Notes: generated by a model not told the origin, from the sequence alone. Shown: positions 46,330 through 60,535, counted from the stretch's first letter. The stretch is DNA of 64,000 bases from Lateolabrax maculatus (GCA_031216445.1 CM062209.1:22257501-22321500); one strand, 5' to 3'. A program made the numbers and translations.

Positions 46330-48330
46330 TATGTTTTATTTTGACAAATGTGCAATCAAAGCTGGAGCTGTATTTCTTGGTGTCTTGAAGTCCATTTACT
46401 TTAACTCTTTACTTAGCATTCATAAACACTTAACACACCATAATGTAGTCGTAAGCAGGACATTTTTATACATCTGTCAACAATTCTAACTTATGAGAAG
46501 CATCTCCAAATCACCAGATTTTGTCTGTTTTTCTTTGAATAGAGCTGACAACAAGGTTTGGCTCAAGGTCCACTTACCTGATTTCTTCTGCAGCTTTCAG
46601 CTGCGTCTCATGGGCTTTATCAGCGGATGGAGTTTGCTCAGTTATCATGTAGAGTGAAGAAGTCTTTAGAAATATATCAATACTAATAAATATGTACTGC
46701 TTCACAGGAGGACAGAGATATAGTTTTTACTGTAACTCTTAAAAATGTCCCTTATCTCTGCTTACAACTAAGTGTTATAAACCGTTCATTCATTCTTCAT
46801 ATATTGCTTATAAAGGCTGAATGGGGGGATTCACATAAAGTGTTACTGATATACTGTGTTATTAACAGTGTAAAAGCCAGATTTAGCCTAATTTAAGGGA
46901 TCTGAACGAGGCGACATGAACATAACCGCGTTGACTATTCCACCGAATGATTCTGCAAATACAACAGTCTCACTTTGTAAAGGGAATGAATTACAAGTCA
47001 TGCTGGGAAATGCTTCACTTGTAAAATTCAACAACACTCAGTAGAGATCAATTCAAAAATAAGTCTCTCATCAAGCAAAGTCCAAAAAGGTGAGTAAAAT
47101 GCTTTTATCCTCCAATCCAGCCCAACCTATTAGGCCCACTATGAGCACATAATGAGCACACTGTAAACATTATGTAACACCCCATAATGCACAAGGCTCT
47201 ACGTAATGCTTTAGGCAGAGTGTCACCTTTGTTCTCCGCAGGAAGCGTGGTTAGTGGAGCTCGATTGTTGTGAACAACGTGCTGTTTCCCCCTGCAATGG
47301 AACAATACAGCTGTCAGCACTGCGTGTGTAGTTGGACGGGGAATAATTCAGCGCCGCCTGGGAGACCTTGGGCTTTCAAGAAAGGGAGAAATAAAGGCAG
47401 GAGAGGGAGGAAATGATGGAAGCGGTCATTCATCCTTGATGCAACAGCAGGGACTAGTGGCGAAAGGCGGCAACGTGCGTAGACTTTTCCTCCCCTGTCT
47501 CCATTTCCCCTCTCACTCTCGTCATCTTTGTTTACCTCCCCCCTCGTCCTCAGCCACTCTCCTGTTGTTCCTCCTCTCTTCCCTCCTCGTTCCTCCCATA
47601 TTCACCTCCCAGACTTGACCTTTTCCTCTGTTTGCAAGATTATTACGGCTACAATTATTACAGATTACGCCAAGGGAAGAGGAGAGAGAGAGAGTGTGTG
47701 TGTGTAACACACACACACAAAGCAGCTTTTTATTAGATCTGTACAATAGCGCTTATTGACTTCTCATATCACCTAAAGGGCAACACCCATGAAATAGGGG
47801 AATTATATTTCTGTTGTTTTTTTTTTTTATTGAGTGTGCATGTGGGAATTGCTTCCCCCCTTTTCAGCTGCGGTTGCTAATTTTATACACAATTTTATAT
47901 AAGCTGTTAGGGAAAATGAATTATAATTGTTTCAATTTTTTCCCACTGACATGGTTCGGATAGTAGCTTTGACCTCTGACGGAGACAATTCGATAACATC
48001 ATCTTCGAAGTTTCCGAATGAAAAAAATCTTCTGATACACCTCAGAACCCGCCTTCCCTCTGTTTCTTTTGTCAGCCTTTGCGTTTTCTCGACACACAGG
48101 AACACAAATCATCATATTTTCGACTGTGTGTTTTGCGGCCGCGTTGATGAGCAGAAGCCAAGATGACGGGAGGTGGAGAGTGTTCAGCTGTGTGGAAGAA
48201 TCTGAGCTTAATCAGAGCTGAGGGCAAGCAGATTAATTACACCACGACTTATACACACACACAACACCTAAAGTACACGCTTCGCGTTCACACACACACA
48301 CACACACACACGGCCAGAAGTAGACACCGG
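46330..48330. other. Intergenic, nothing coding
   Basis: No gene. A CT-rich stretch at 47480-47620 and short TG/AC runs near 47695-47720 and 48289-48311 are the only visible structure. Confidence 0.5.
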
Positions 48331-48334
48331 TGGC

Positions 48335-48560
48335 CCTGGCTAATAAAGACGGCATGCTAATGAGCAAGTGTAGCCTCTGTTAAGGAAAAGGGAAAAAAAA
48401 GAAAAACAGCCGCGGAGCAAATAATTCATAAAGTCATATTGATCTGCGAGTGGAGACGTTAAGCCTCCATTAAGGGCAACAAAAGGAAAGCATCATGCCT
48501 CATCAACAGGAGAAGCTAAGGGGAGAAATGTGAGATCACAGACAGATTGTCATTAAGGAC
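48335..48560. promoter_or_regulatory. Candidate conserved non-coding element
   Basis: Non-repetitive, with GGCTAATAAAGACGGC, GCATGCTAATGAGC, AAATAATTCATAAAGTC, CCATTAAGGG and CATTAAGGACGTC. Several TAAT or ATTA cores lie within 220 bases. Confidence 0.35.
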
Positions 48561-50025
48561 GTCATGCGACATCCTCGCGCATGCAAACACATGATCACAA
48601 TGACAGCAACACACACAAACACACACACACACAGAAAGAAAAGGGGTTGTGTGCCGCCCTCACACTGTAACACAGAAGGAGAGGATGAGGGGAAAGACAA
48701 TAATGAAAGATTAAGAGGAGGAGAAGGAGAACAAGAAGGGAGGGCTCCTCTAATAAATCAGAAAAAAAACATGCAAGCTCCCGTTTGTTTGGTGATGGAC
48801 TCAGGCTGAGCTTTTATGAGTGCGCTGCGATCCTGCAGCACGCCGTCTGAATACTAAATCTTCACTGTTAAATAGCTCGACGTGGTCCCTGTGACGGGAT
48901 GGGACTGAAGCAAACATGAGAAACTAACTTGGTGTGCATGGATTCAAAGGAAAATGAAGGATTTTTGGATTAAAGGGTTAGTTGACTCCCCCCCAAAAAT
49001 AAAATCTGTTTTCTGAATTACCTTTAGTGCTACAGTATGTAGCAAGATAGAAAGTTTTGGTTTTGGAGATTTTTGCCTTTGCCCTAATTTAGTTGCTGTT
49101 ATTTATTATAATTAATTTCTTAAACTTTATTGTAAAATCTATTGTTAAATACTGGTGCAGTGATTGTATTACCTGTCCTTTGTGTAGGCCACACTTACTG
49201 TATATACCATTGAATATTGGATATACATTCTTTTGAGTAATACTTTCCTCAGCAAAGAAGGATCCATTATATCGCACCTATTCATTGATAAGTTAATTTA
49301 TGTTTGAATGTCAGACTTTGTATTGTAATACATTAAATATTTTGGATGAATGTGTATACACTGATTTAACTGGGGCTCAATGTGGGACCTAAACGTGTGA
49401 GGGGGAATTCTGTGCATGAACATACCTGATGAAGATGTACTGTCGACGTGTCAAAGCTCTGCCGAGAAATCAATCTTTTCGAGAGCATCCATTAATGTTA
49501 TGCAGGTGCTTTTCTCTAGAATGCTCTCCGCCCCAATGAAAATGAAAAACGATGCTTCAAAAAATTCAACAGCAGTATCTCTTTCTAGAAACAGTGTCAC
49601 TGTTCCTTTTGAAAATTCACAGAGCTTGGGGTCTAGTTTTCGAGGGTTTCTTTTTTGCCCGGCTGGATAATACTGGGGTTAAGGCTCGTCATACACTTGA
49701 TTTTTAGCAGCATGGATGCACAGAGAAGAAGCTGCGATACAAGTAGCATTGTTCACATACTCGTCTGTACTGAAAAACTAAAAAGGGTATCCACTGAAGG
49801 CAGAATCAAGGCCAAATCATCAAGACACTGTGATATCTTCCTTAATCTCTCTGATTTTGCATGTAAAAATAACTCCATAAGTCACATTCTTAATATTGAG
49901 TTATATTGGCATGGACACGTTTATCTTCAAAACTCTGCCATTGTTGTTGTTGTATCGTGTGAAGAAGTAACATTCAGTTCTGAGAACATGTAGAACCAAC
50001 GCTCCAAGGCACATAAGTCAAGAGC

Positions 50026-50340
50026 TTAAAGCTGCACTAATAAATATGGGTCTGTCACCACTGGATCAAATTGCCACTGGGGGTCACTTAAACCCTCGCC
50101 TGACACTGGATGGCCTTTTAGCGTCTTTCAGCTTGTTGTTTCTGGTCTGAAACAACTTGGCTGTGTCGGTTTGGTCCCGCCAATCTTCTTTTCAAGTGGC
50201 AGCAGGCAAATGCTTTGAGTGAAAGAGCTCCAATAAATCCCAAATACACCACCTGCTGAGCACCAAGCGGCAGACAGTGGAGCATTTAGCAGCTAAAGAG
50301 GAGTTGGTGGAGACCAAACTGGAGATAAAAATAGAGTGAA
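50026..50340. repeat. Unnamed dispersed repeat, copy 2 (AAGCTGCACT family)
   Basis: AAAGCTGCACTAATAAATAT, CTTTTAGCGTCTTTCAGCTT, GAGCACCAAGCGGCAGACAG, GAGCATTTAGCAGCTAAAGA and GGTGGAGACCAAACTGGAG follow in the same order as in copy 1, with indels between. Confidence 0.7.
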
Positions 50341-50344
50341 TATT

Positions 50345-50772
50345 GGACTTACGCTGCGTAACTGTTTGCTAGCACATTTACAAAGATGATGACATTTCAA
50401 TGTTGCGTTTGCTGCTTTTTAAGCAAAAATGTTTTTCTTTAGTTTTGACCTTTAAAGTAAACACTACTGTCATTTTTCATTTCTGTCAGAGAAAATTTAA
50501 ACAGCTAGGCAACAAGGATCCGAACAGTTGCAAGTATTTGGTGATTTATCCCATTCATTCAATGCGCTGTATCTCTGTCATCTTTGTTCAGAGCAGTCAT
50601 GTGATGGAGTGCTCTCCTATTAAAGGGAGAGAAGAAGAAGTTAAAACCTAGTAAATGAGTAAGCATCATCAAAAAGCATTCTGTCTACGAGTGAGAGTGC
50701 AAAGCTAATTCAGAAGGTATGTGTAGTACTAACACAAGGATATTTCTCCATCTTCACACATGTATGCACGCA

Positions 50773-50810
<38 letters not shown>

Positions 50811-52586
50811 GTCTTTGGCTGCTCTTTGGTGCATCTCAATGATTGAGATTGCCCTGGCAGAGGTCCAAACCTTGTTTTGGGTTTAGCCCATGCTGAGAGA
50901 GGAGAGCAGAAGCCGAGAGTGATATACTTCATCCCGGCTCTCATTAGACAACTCGCGGAACACGTCAAACTGCAATTTGTTTCCCTTGCATCCAATAAAC
51001 AGCTCATTCGCTGGTCAATCAGTCACCACAGCGGCTAGTCAGATTAAACCCAGCAGAGGTTGACAGAAAGAAAAGGAAACCAGAGGGGGAAGAGATTTCG
51101 AGGAGAGGACAGCTGAGGCAAAGAAACAAAGATAATAATAATATACATGTGAAACATTTGGTCATGTTTACTGGATAAGTGATGAGAACACCACCTGGTG
51201 AATCATACACTAGTTTTATACTCACACTTGAGGATATACTATGGCATCACGTTGTTTGTAATGACAGGACACAACACTGACTGAAATGAGAAAATCTTTA
51301 AACTGAATGCAAAATCATTTGAAATGATACGTTGCTAAATCTGTCAGTATTGTATACAAACCCAACAGGGACTACTTTTTTTTTTTTTTTAAGTGAAAGC
51401 AGTAGGTAATAGGACGGGGCCTTGACACAGCTAAAAATCATTGCGTACCGGTTATTAACCAGGAATATTTCCAGAAAACATCTGGATACCTTGATTTTTA
51501 TTAAGGGTTTAAAGGTATTTTTTGGGTTGGTATGTGACTGTCTTTGGGGAGTACATTAGATGAACCAAATCATTACTGTTACAAGAGCCCGACACAGTCT
51601 AATTAGGCCTATGTTTTCTCATGTGCAGAAGGTAAATCTAAAGTGAGAGAGGCTCACCCAGAAAACCTTGGCAGCGGCACATTTGTTGTTGTGTGTTGGC
51701 TGGACCACACTAGCGTGGTTAGCCTCAGGATGCGAAGCTCACATGGCAAAGATGTTTAGAGTTTGGAAGTCATTTGGAAGCTGCAACAGCCACTGGACAG
51801 AGTGGTGGATGATGAGCTGACCGGTGGAAGGGAAGTTGGGTCCCTGGATGCACAGGCATTGCGAAGGCATCAACGCGATGTGTTTTATTGCAGAGACAGT
51901 GCCCCTCTATAATGTGCCTTCTAGTGTCAGTCAGTATCTGCTGTACAAACCAGCATAGGCTGCAGTAGGCGTCATGTTCCGGATACAGAGGAATCTGCAT
52001 GCCCAGAGCACGACACCTAGTGACCCCGGAGACCTTTCGACCTTTCATTGCTGCATGCACAAACCACCAGTGCCACCCTCGGCTCAAAAAATGTCAACTT
52101 TACGTACATAATATCTCCTTACGTTACATTTCAGTTTTGTATGAAATGTGCTGACACATTGTTTTGATATTAATCATCCCATTAGGTTTCCTTTGGTGCC
52201 CCTGCTGCTTCCACTGTGCTTTTCTGTCCTCACTGTGCAAAACCACCACAGTCAACAGTTTCCCCAAGCACACAGTGTGCTGATGTATCTCTTAAAGGAA
52301 TGACTTAACATCACACACACATACAGTATGTCCTATATGAGAACAGGAAACTTTAGTGTAGCTGCTTTTGTTTTCAGGTTTGAGTTAAGGTGTGCAATCA
52401 TTCAGGTGTGTGTGAACAGCCATACCAGTGCAGTATGGAGGTTAACATGTGTCTGGATATGTGTGTGTTTGAGTGCTTTATAGAGGTGTGTGTGCGTGTG
52501 AGGGAAGCTTGTGTGTCCTTAATTTTTTTTTGTTTGTTTGTATGTTCATGTGCTTAATTCTGTTGTGCTCTTTTTGTGTGTGCGTG

Positions 52587-52621
<35 letters not shown>

Positions 52622-53080
52622 CGGCTGTTGTCCTTGTCAGAACACCTGCTGTCTCCTCCCCTCCTCTCTCTCCTCCTTCCTTTCTTCCGACACTTCATCA
52701 ATTCACATGCACACACACCCACACTATAAAAAGGTCCTATACACACTTGGAAACACAAATACATTTAATTCTGCACACACACATACACACACACACTGCA
52801 GGGGACTTCCCTTGTAGTCATGTCACTACTAGTATATAGTCTGATGGATTCAGCACAGCACACTCCTGCAAACCATACATTATCATATCCAAAACAGACA
52901 GACACACACACACCTAAACCCTCCACCTCTCCCTATCATTTCCCTATATTTTCTATTCTTGTGCCAACTTTTTTCATCCCCTTTTCCCTGTTTTTCCACC
53001 TTTCTCCCACTCCCCCTCCATCTCTCTCGTTTGCTCCTCCACTCCTCCATCCATCCTTCCATCTCTCCCTCCCTCCCCCC
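50345..53080. other. Intergenic, microsatellite-rich
   Basis: (CA)n at 50777-50805, TG-rich DNA from 52430 to 52620 and CT-rich DNA at 52915-53095. A 105-codon - strand frame at 51770-52087 has no recognisable similarity or splice context, and I treat it as chance. Confidence 0.5.
52589..52620. repeat. (TG)n microsatellite
   Basis: About 16 TG units within a longer TG-rich stretch that starts near 52430. Confidence 0.95.
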
Positions 53081-53084
53081 TCCC

Positions 53085-53235
53085 TCTCTCATTACCTTAA
53101 TTAGATCCAGCAGATGAACATCGTCTAGTCTGTTGGGGAGGAGGCTAGGCCTCGTGATGCAATAAGGCTCATTTGCATCGGCAAAGTTAATTGCGGGAGC
53201 GGAGCAGGTGTATGGCAATAATGATCATCACACAT
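53085..53235. promoter_or_regulatory. Candidate conserved non-coding element with homeodomain cores
   Basis: CCTTAATTAGATCC, CTCATTTGCATCGG (octamer-like), AGTTAATTGCGGG and GGCAATAATGATCATCAC occur within 150 non-repetitive bases, next to a CT-rich tract. Confidence 0.35.
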
Positions 53236-53596
53236 GACACTCACCTGTGACCGCCGGCGTACGTGACACACTCACATGCGGGCGCGCACACACACACGCA
53301 TGTAGCCACGTGTTCAGCAATGTGCATATTGGGTTTTAAACATGCACACGCACCAGGAAATGGGAAGAATCTCAATGCACACATGCAGGTTCACGTGCAC
53401 GCTTACACAGAATCATCTCTTGTCACCAAGTTTTTTATTTCCTAACTAATCCCTGAGTTCCTTCTGGTTATATCTATTGGAAGATGGCCACCAACGTTCT
53501 TATTCCAATGGCACCCAGTAGGCAAGTAAAAATATCAGTAAAATATGAAGAGCACATTCACATGCGATGAAAAATAGTGAATACAAGTCTGGCAGG

Positions 53597-53597
<1 letters not shown>

Positions 53598-53634
<37 letters not shown>
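53598..53634. repeat. (TG)n microsatellite
   Basis: About 18 TG units. Confidence 0.95.
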
Positions 53635-56429
53635 ATGGTTAAATGTGGCAGCAAGGACACAAACAAGGTGCTATTGGACCGAAATCAAAAACGTGAAGAA
53701 GCACTGTGGAAAATAACTGTATTTTAAACAGAGCACTGTGGTGTTTTGGTGCTGCGCCTCCCAGAGATTAGCTGCCAGGCTGGTGGTGTGGCCAGTTAGC
53801 TTGGAGGTAGCTCTTGTGAATTACAACCACGATCTTTTACTGGAATTGTGCCCTAGTTTGTGGCAGGAAGTTCACAGTGGCAGGCTTAGTAGAGTCTGAG
53901 GTGCCTTACTGGATGGTTGGTGAACTTGACAATTGTGTGTCATTCAGAGAAAATACAACCTAACACAATGGAGGTGCTGGTGATATGTTATAATTTAACA
54001 AACAGCAAGCAAAATTTTGTCATTTTGTTCAGAACAGCAATATCACTGATAATTTCAAAAAGAGCAGCTGCAAAGGTGAATGGTGCAACATAGCTTCTCA
54101 CGTGTCAAACTTTAACTTGAGTCAAAAGATTTACATGGATTTACAGTGAACAAATCCACTGGTCACAGATGCTCACAGACGATAACTGGGAAAAAATTTT
54201 TGGAGGTTGCTGTGACTCAACACTGAGCAGGCTGTAAGTCATGTACCTCAGAGAGGGCGGAGCAAGACATGGATGGATGTAAACATTCAGTTTTTGTGTG
54301 AGTTTGAAAAGTCCAGTCATATCTACTTCAGTGTTGGATACTTTGTGCTTTCTGGAAACCATGCAATACATAGGACGGATAGAATTCCCTTTGACTTTGC
54401 AATGCCGCTGCCAATTACACTTATCAAAAAGAAAGCAAACAGTTTTTCCCATGTTTCGGCAAAACAAGTCTAGGTCCACTTATTAGCTTGTTGCAGAGGT
54501 TTTCAGCCCCCTTACACAGTCTTAATGGAGCCTGTGTGATACAGTCCAAGGCCTGGAACCAGCATAAGTTGAGATGCTTTGTTTTCAAGTCACAACAAAC
54601 TTTCCAGTGGTTTAAGGGTTTTTCCAGCTGTTTTCCAGCCTGTGTTCTGAGTATATTTTCTGTCACTTTTTCCAGTGTGTACACACTAAGTGTTCAAAAC
54701 CTCCTCAGAAGTAGTGTGTTATTTGAATCTGGGACACAACTAAAGCGTCTGGAGGCCAAACAGGGATTTATTATACGGCAGCACAGCAGCTTACCTCCCA
54801 GGTGTAATGGTGAGGTGTTCAGACGGTGCTAAAGATCAGAGCACTCTCATGTGGAAGAATGAGGGAAGTTTTATGTCCGTCAAACTCTGTCAAATTTAGT
54901 CAAGAAAAGTGTTGGTGTACCTAGTGAAGCCTCATCCTTCACCAAGAATGCTCTGCTTTCTAGACTTTTTTCTTTACATGAACCCGTCGGCCTGCTCATC
55001 TTATTTCCTCCCTTTAGTCCTGCTTTTACAGGGGATGGCCGCACATTGCAAGGTGGAATTATAGTCAGGTGAAATGAACAACTGGCACTGACACAGGAGC
55101 AGCACTCTGCAGCCTGTAAAACACCACCGACGTCATCGCCGGGCCTGCAGAGAGTTCCAGTCTGCTGCCGGCCGCTCCACATTAAGCGTCGCTGTCAAGG
55201 AGGGGAACTTGATGGGTTTGTCATCACCGTGTGACCTGAATAATTTATAGACCCTGAAGTGAGGATCACACGTCTGTGTTGCTAGGTTGGGTGGACACGG
55301 TGGTGGTGGTGGTGACGGTTGCACCTACACCCAACAGTGTAAGATGGATTTCACTGTGCATATTTAACACTACTGGATTCCAAGCCATATTTAGATGCAC
55401 CGAGGTGTGGCATCACACACACACACACACACACACACTTAAGTAGCCGAGTTTATACTTCAACGGGTACAGGGAGCAGAGAGAACATATGAGCTGCTAT
55501 GTCTACCGATGCCAGCGTGTTCTAGGTCGTGTCCACGCTAACGTGGGTGCGTCTGAAAAGCGATTTCTCGGGCTTCCACCTACACTAAGCTGAGATTTCC
55601 ATAACTGAATGCTGGACCTTTTCAGAAAACGTTCGTCCGAGTGGTTAGATGTGAAAGCGCTGGCCACACGTTGGCAGGGAAAACTGAGCTTTTCAGGAAT
55701 GTTAAAGTACTTGAACTTACAGTGTCCACTCCGGGTCTCACTGTGCCTTATTGGATTTTTAAGTGACCCATAAACTGACACTCAAATGTATTAAAATTGT
55801 TTTGTATGTATCTATATTGTATATGTGCATGTATTTGTTAAAATCCATCCAAGTTAACACAAAAGAGAAAAGAAAAGAAAAGAATTTGGATTTTTTTTAT
55901 CAAAAGCCTTTGAACTCCAGTCAACATAATGTAAACCAAAACTAAACTCCTTCTCATTATGTGAAGTCAGTGAACGATTATTTTTAATCTTTTTTTCATG
56001 GTCTATAGGATGTTACACTGTGTGATGTTGTTGTATGGTTTTATACTACAGTTACAGTTAGTATGTATAGTTACTGGGATAGAATATGCTTAGGTTGTAG
56101 TACTGTAAGCACCATGCACTGAATGTGAGCTCCCCGTTGTTAAAGGGTAATCCACACTTATTTCTAAGTCCAGGCTTACTAACTTCGGTTGAAGCTACGT
56201 CTTGTTACTGTCTGCAGTCTCTTACGACAGGAAAGATGTTCACACAAGAAACACTCATTTCGAAAGTGTTATCCTTAAAGCACAGAAAGCTAAGACGCAC
56301 GACTGTATGCTGCGGGCCTGTGTTGTGTTGCAGTCGAGGCGTTACGGAGGAGAAGCGAGGCGGCGTGGAGCAGCTTCAGGCCGTTGGTTAAAGTGTGAGA
56401 ATTCGAGGATTGTCAAAGTGAAAATGTGA

Positions 56430-56640
56430 TGATCGCGCCAGATGGCGAGTTTTCTGCCGCACTTCAAAGAGGCAGGGACGCCGCTTTGTAGGCATTCTGC
56501 CGACTGGTTCTCTTTTCATGTGTGGGTCAGAGAGGGTCAGCGACGCGCTGTCTGAGCCTCTTCATTAGACCCCCATTTCATTCATTATAGATTGCGGTTT
56601 TAATTGTCTCCGGGTACTTAACACATATTGCATTTCTGGC
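56430..56640. promoter_or_regulatory. Candidate conserved non-coding element
   Basis: CpG-containing, non-repetitive DNA (ATCGCGCCAGATGGCGAG, CAGCGACGCGCTG) followed by CTTCATTAGACC and GGTTTTAATTGTCTC. No exon fits. Confidence 0.3.
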
Positions 56641-57017
56641 AGAGTTGCGTTTTGCTTTGCATCAACACTTTGCTTGGGAAACAAAATGATGGAATTTATT
56701 TGAAAAAGTCTTTGCACGACCAAGGACTTTCCTCACTAGTTGGTGTGGCATCTGGTGAGGTAAACAAACTGAGAAGGTGTTCGCTTTTTACAGAGAGAAC
56801 AACTGACAGCCTGCTGATTGTTACGCTAACAGTCCAGTACGGCTGTGTGGGCATTTCTGTCAGAATCTGAACCTTCAGCAATGTCACACATTCAAATTAT
56901 TTGTAAAAAGGCCGCTACTCTACACGCTTAGCACTTGTCTAGCATTGTTAGTTTGACAGTCTGGCTTCGGGATCGCCGTTGGATATTTATTTTCATTTCT
57001 GTTTCTTTGCAGTATGG

Positions 57018-57047
57018 CACACACACACACACACACCCACCAACCCC

Positions 57048-57078
<31 letters not shown>

Positions 57079-57087
57079 ACACACACA
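57018..57087. repeat. Compound (CA)n - poly-C - (CA)n repeat
   Basis: A CA tract, then about 21 C bases, then a second CA tract. Its length is likely to vary. Confidence 0.95.
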
Positions 57088-58159
57088 AAGACCATAAAAG
57101 TGAAGAAAAGGGAAGGATATTGAAAATGAAGTCTCCTCCTTGCCTTATGTTGACCCATCAGTCAAACAGAGGAAAATAATTTGCCTGAGAAGAACCACAC
57201 AAACCACAAGTAAACAAGCTCTTCCTCCTTTTAATGCATTATTTATGGAAAACAGGACAGGGAGGAGGAGGTGGAGGAGTGTATGGGGGGGCATCTGAGC
57301 TGTGTGTGCAGTATTGTCTATGAAGTCCTTTGTGTATTATTCATGATTGCTGCAGCGTCCCTGTCTGGTTAACATATCGTATTTCCACGCACGGGACTCA
57401 CTCAGTGCTGCTGGCCAGCGTCCACTCGGTGAGAGTCGATCTCACCAGGTGAGGAATCCAGCTCAGGTCTCTACTGAGCATACTGATCAGTGCAAAGAGA
57501 AATATCAAACAACATCATATTCATCACATAAGAGATGGACAATTAGCTGATTGGACAATATTTCATTTTTGATCAGAGGTAGCCTAATGTTGGTCCAACA
57601 CATCAAAAATCAGTACACATGTCGGCGTGTATTTCATGACATGTGTATATATTTTAGCAATGCAATAGGAGGAGTTAATGTGTTAATGTGATGTGATGGC
57701 TAAAATGTGATTTAATCATATTTCGTAAACTTTTCAATAGTGAGAATCATCAAAATCAGACCCTGACAACAGTATGACAGCAGTAAAACTGATTACATAT
57801 AGTTTGATTTTTTTACATATTTGTATTTTGCACTGTTGGTTTAATGTGTGGTGTATATGCTAGGACTCAACAACTTGTGCTACTAAAGGGTTAGTTTCAA
57901 TTTACCTAATTTCCTAATCAGAATGACTAAGTTACTAAAATAGTTTCGGAGACAGCCACACAGGACTGAGATACGTCAAATCAGTCCTGGATCAGAGCTA
58001 TATTTCCCCCTTTCCTTTGCTGTTCCTGTTGCATCCACTGTTCTAACGTCTCTTAACCAACCAAATGTAGACGCGGGACCAGTCGAGGCGTTATGGAGTT
58101 GTCTCTTTCAACCTCACAGGTAACGCCCTCAGGAGGTGACTCTGAAAGCAGACTCATCC

Positions 58160-58640
58160 AGGTTGTAAAGGGAGACTCCACTGATTTTTCACATCAGAGG
58201 GTGTTTCTACTGCATATGTGAAAAAAGTGTCCCCCAGTGATGTCGCTTGAGTCAGCGTCGGGTGGTGCTGAAGACTACAAGTTTGAGAATAAACAAAATC
58301 TAATAAAAAAGGGTGTGGAGTCAGAAAGAAATGAGCTGTTTGAGGCTAGCGGTTCGCGGCTACATTAGCTGTGGCAACCTAATGCACCCAAATCTCTGAC
58401 CGCACTTGGAGACCGTTGGTAGCTGAGTAGCATCGTGGGTAACGTAGGCGGCGGGATTTGACAAGGAAGAAGAATGCATGGAATGAATAAGACGATATCG
58501 GTGCTACTGCATTGATTTTAAACAGTTGGGAGTCCGACATACTATAGGGGTGCAATACTAAATCCGGTGGGTACACTTTTAAGTCTATAAGGAGACTTTC
58601 AATTGTCAACTTAAGGTCCATCCAAAGCAGTAAAACAATT
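58160..58640. repeat. Probable dispersed repeat
   Basis: Blocks GGAGACTCCACTGATTTTTC, GTGTCGCTTGAGTCAGCGTC-like text, ATCGTGGGTAACGTAGGCGG and TTAAGGTCCATCCAAAGCAG match in order a long fish repeat I recall. This is from memory of the family, not an alignment. Confidence 0.5.
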
Positions 58641-60181
58641 CTAAGATGGCTAGACGGAGGGCTAAGAAAAACTAGTATGCTGAAAGACCGGGAGAAGAGC
58701 TGAAACAGCAAAAAGTAACTGAGCATGTATATATATATACACTGCACTATGGGGCTAATGAGGGGCATGTGTATGAGGGCAACTGGCGCACAGGTGTAGA
58801 ATGACAAGGTCTGACAAGATCATGAGAATCCAGGGGCCAGAGAGAAAGAAACTGAGAGGCTGAAGGGGAAAAAAATTAAACAGGGCAGGTGTTACTGTGA
58901 CGCTGCCACTGATGGTCAGGAGCTCCGTAGTGTGGGCCTGCCTCTTCAACATGCCCAGAAATGCCCTCAGTCATGGAAGACCATCCGCATTCTGACAACC
59001 TGGTCATCCACGTCAATGCCAGTCAAAAACAATTTGAAATGCTACATGCAAACATTTTGCCCAGACGGACATTGTGCCCTGCGCTCTCATCTTTGGATCA
59101 AAGTCCTGTCACACCACAGCTGGCTGAAAGGATCATCCAAGATGATCAGAAATAATGCTTTAAAAGTCAGGGAGCAGAATTCAGTGTTCCAATATATTCA
59201 ACCCCCAGACATTCTCATTCTTAACCAAAGCTAATTAGCACATGAGAAATAGGTGAGGAGGTCAGGTGAGTGCCAGAGGGACGAGTCGAGGTCAAGCGAC
59301 GGACAGCTGTGGCTGCATCGAGCATCAAGGGGCATTGGAACGAAACAAAAAATACAGAGATGAACAGATAAGTCAAATGGAAATAGCAGGTGAGAGGAAA
59401 GGAGGATTGAGCAGGTGTGTCCGCAAAAACAAAAATCCACAAAAACATTTACTTGAGTATTATAATCTTGGACTGTTTCCACTCCTGCATCCCAGAATAT
59501 TGATTAACGTCAACCCTCCGCAGTCAGAAAAATGTTGGATTACAACCTTTGGATAATGAGATTTCGAAACTAGAACACGCTCATAGTGTAGGCTAACATC
59601 AGAACAATAGTCGGGTTGGCGATCTGATGTTGTTCTCGGTGTTTTGTTGCCTGACCTCATATGCAGTCACCTAACTGAGCGCCTCCAGTTAAACCCGCTC
59701 AGGTTTAGGCCCATCTAATCCTCTCTGTAATGCCTGAGTCATTTGGAGGGAGCTGGAGGAGGATGTTATTTTTGGAGGTGAGTATTGGTTTGCTTCTGTG
59801 GGCTTCTAGGTAAAGTCACAGGGGCTACGTGGTATGATTAGCTGTGTAGCAGACTGAGAGGGGAAACAGCAGTAGCAGGCATTAGCTGTGTTTGCACAGC
59901 TGTTAAAGTAATGCTACCTCATTCCTCTGCTCCGGAGGCAGGGCCTGCAAGCTACGAGGATGATAGCACATTGTCCTCCCGTGGCTCGCCTCTCTTCAGT
60001 CCTCCCACTGTCTGCATTAGAATCTTCTCTCCTTCTTAGTGTATTTGGCTTACTCTCGCTGTGACATTCTTCCTCAATTATTTACTCTTGCTAAAGGACT
60101 ACTTTTATCCCTCCAACCTTTCTTCTCATTTGCATCACTCCATCTGCTGGACTGGACCTGCTGGGGACAAGATATTCAATT

Positions 60182-60535
60182 TAAAGCTGCACTCATCAAT
60201 ATGTTTGTTTGTATTAACAACGGGTTAAATGACTATGTGTAATCTGAAAGGTGTTGACTGTAGTGATAAACCCGCAAAGAATTATCACCCCCCTGCCTTT
60301 CAGCTCAGCTCATCGGGTTTGCAGCCTTTTAGCCTCTTCTAGCTCATGGTTTGGGTTTTCCACTATCAACCTTGTTACCAGCCTGGCTACCTGCCAAGCA
60401 TCAAACAGCAGACACACATGGTTAGCGAGTTATTGGACTAGCTGGTAAACAGTGCACAGAGCGTTGAGCAAGCTAACAAGTGAGGTGTGTTTCCCAGGAG
60501 ATGGTGGAGACCAAAATAGAGCTAAAAGGAGAGGT
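60182..60535. repeat. Unnamed dispersed repeat, copy 3 (AAGCTGCACT family)
   Basis: TAAAGCTGCACTCATCAATA, TTTTAGCCTCTTCTAGCTCA, AAGCATCAAACAGCAGACAC and GTGGAGACCAAAATAGAGCT, then AAAAGGAGAG, follow in the same order as in the other two copies. Confidence 0.7.

Noticed and set aside
51770..52087. A 105-codon - strand frame
   Set aside because: No family recognised, no splice or promoter context, and Cys/His spacing that fits no known domain.
58932..59234. Overlapping + strand frames with LVIHVNASQKQFEM, faintly like transposon-linked hydrolase domains
   Set aside because: The similarity is too weak, frames shift, and no flanking element ends were found.
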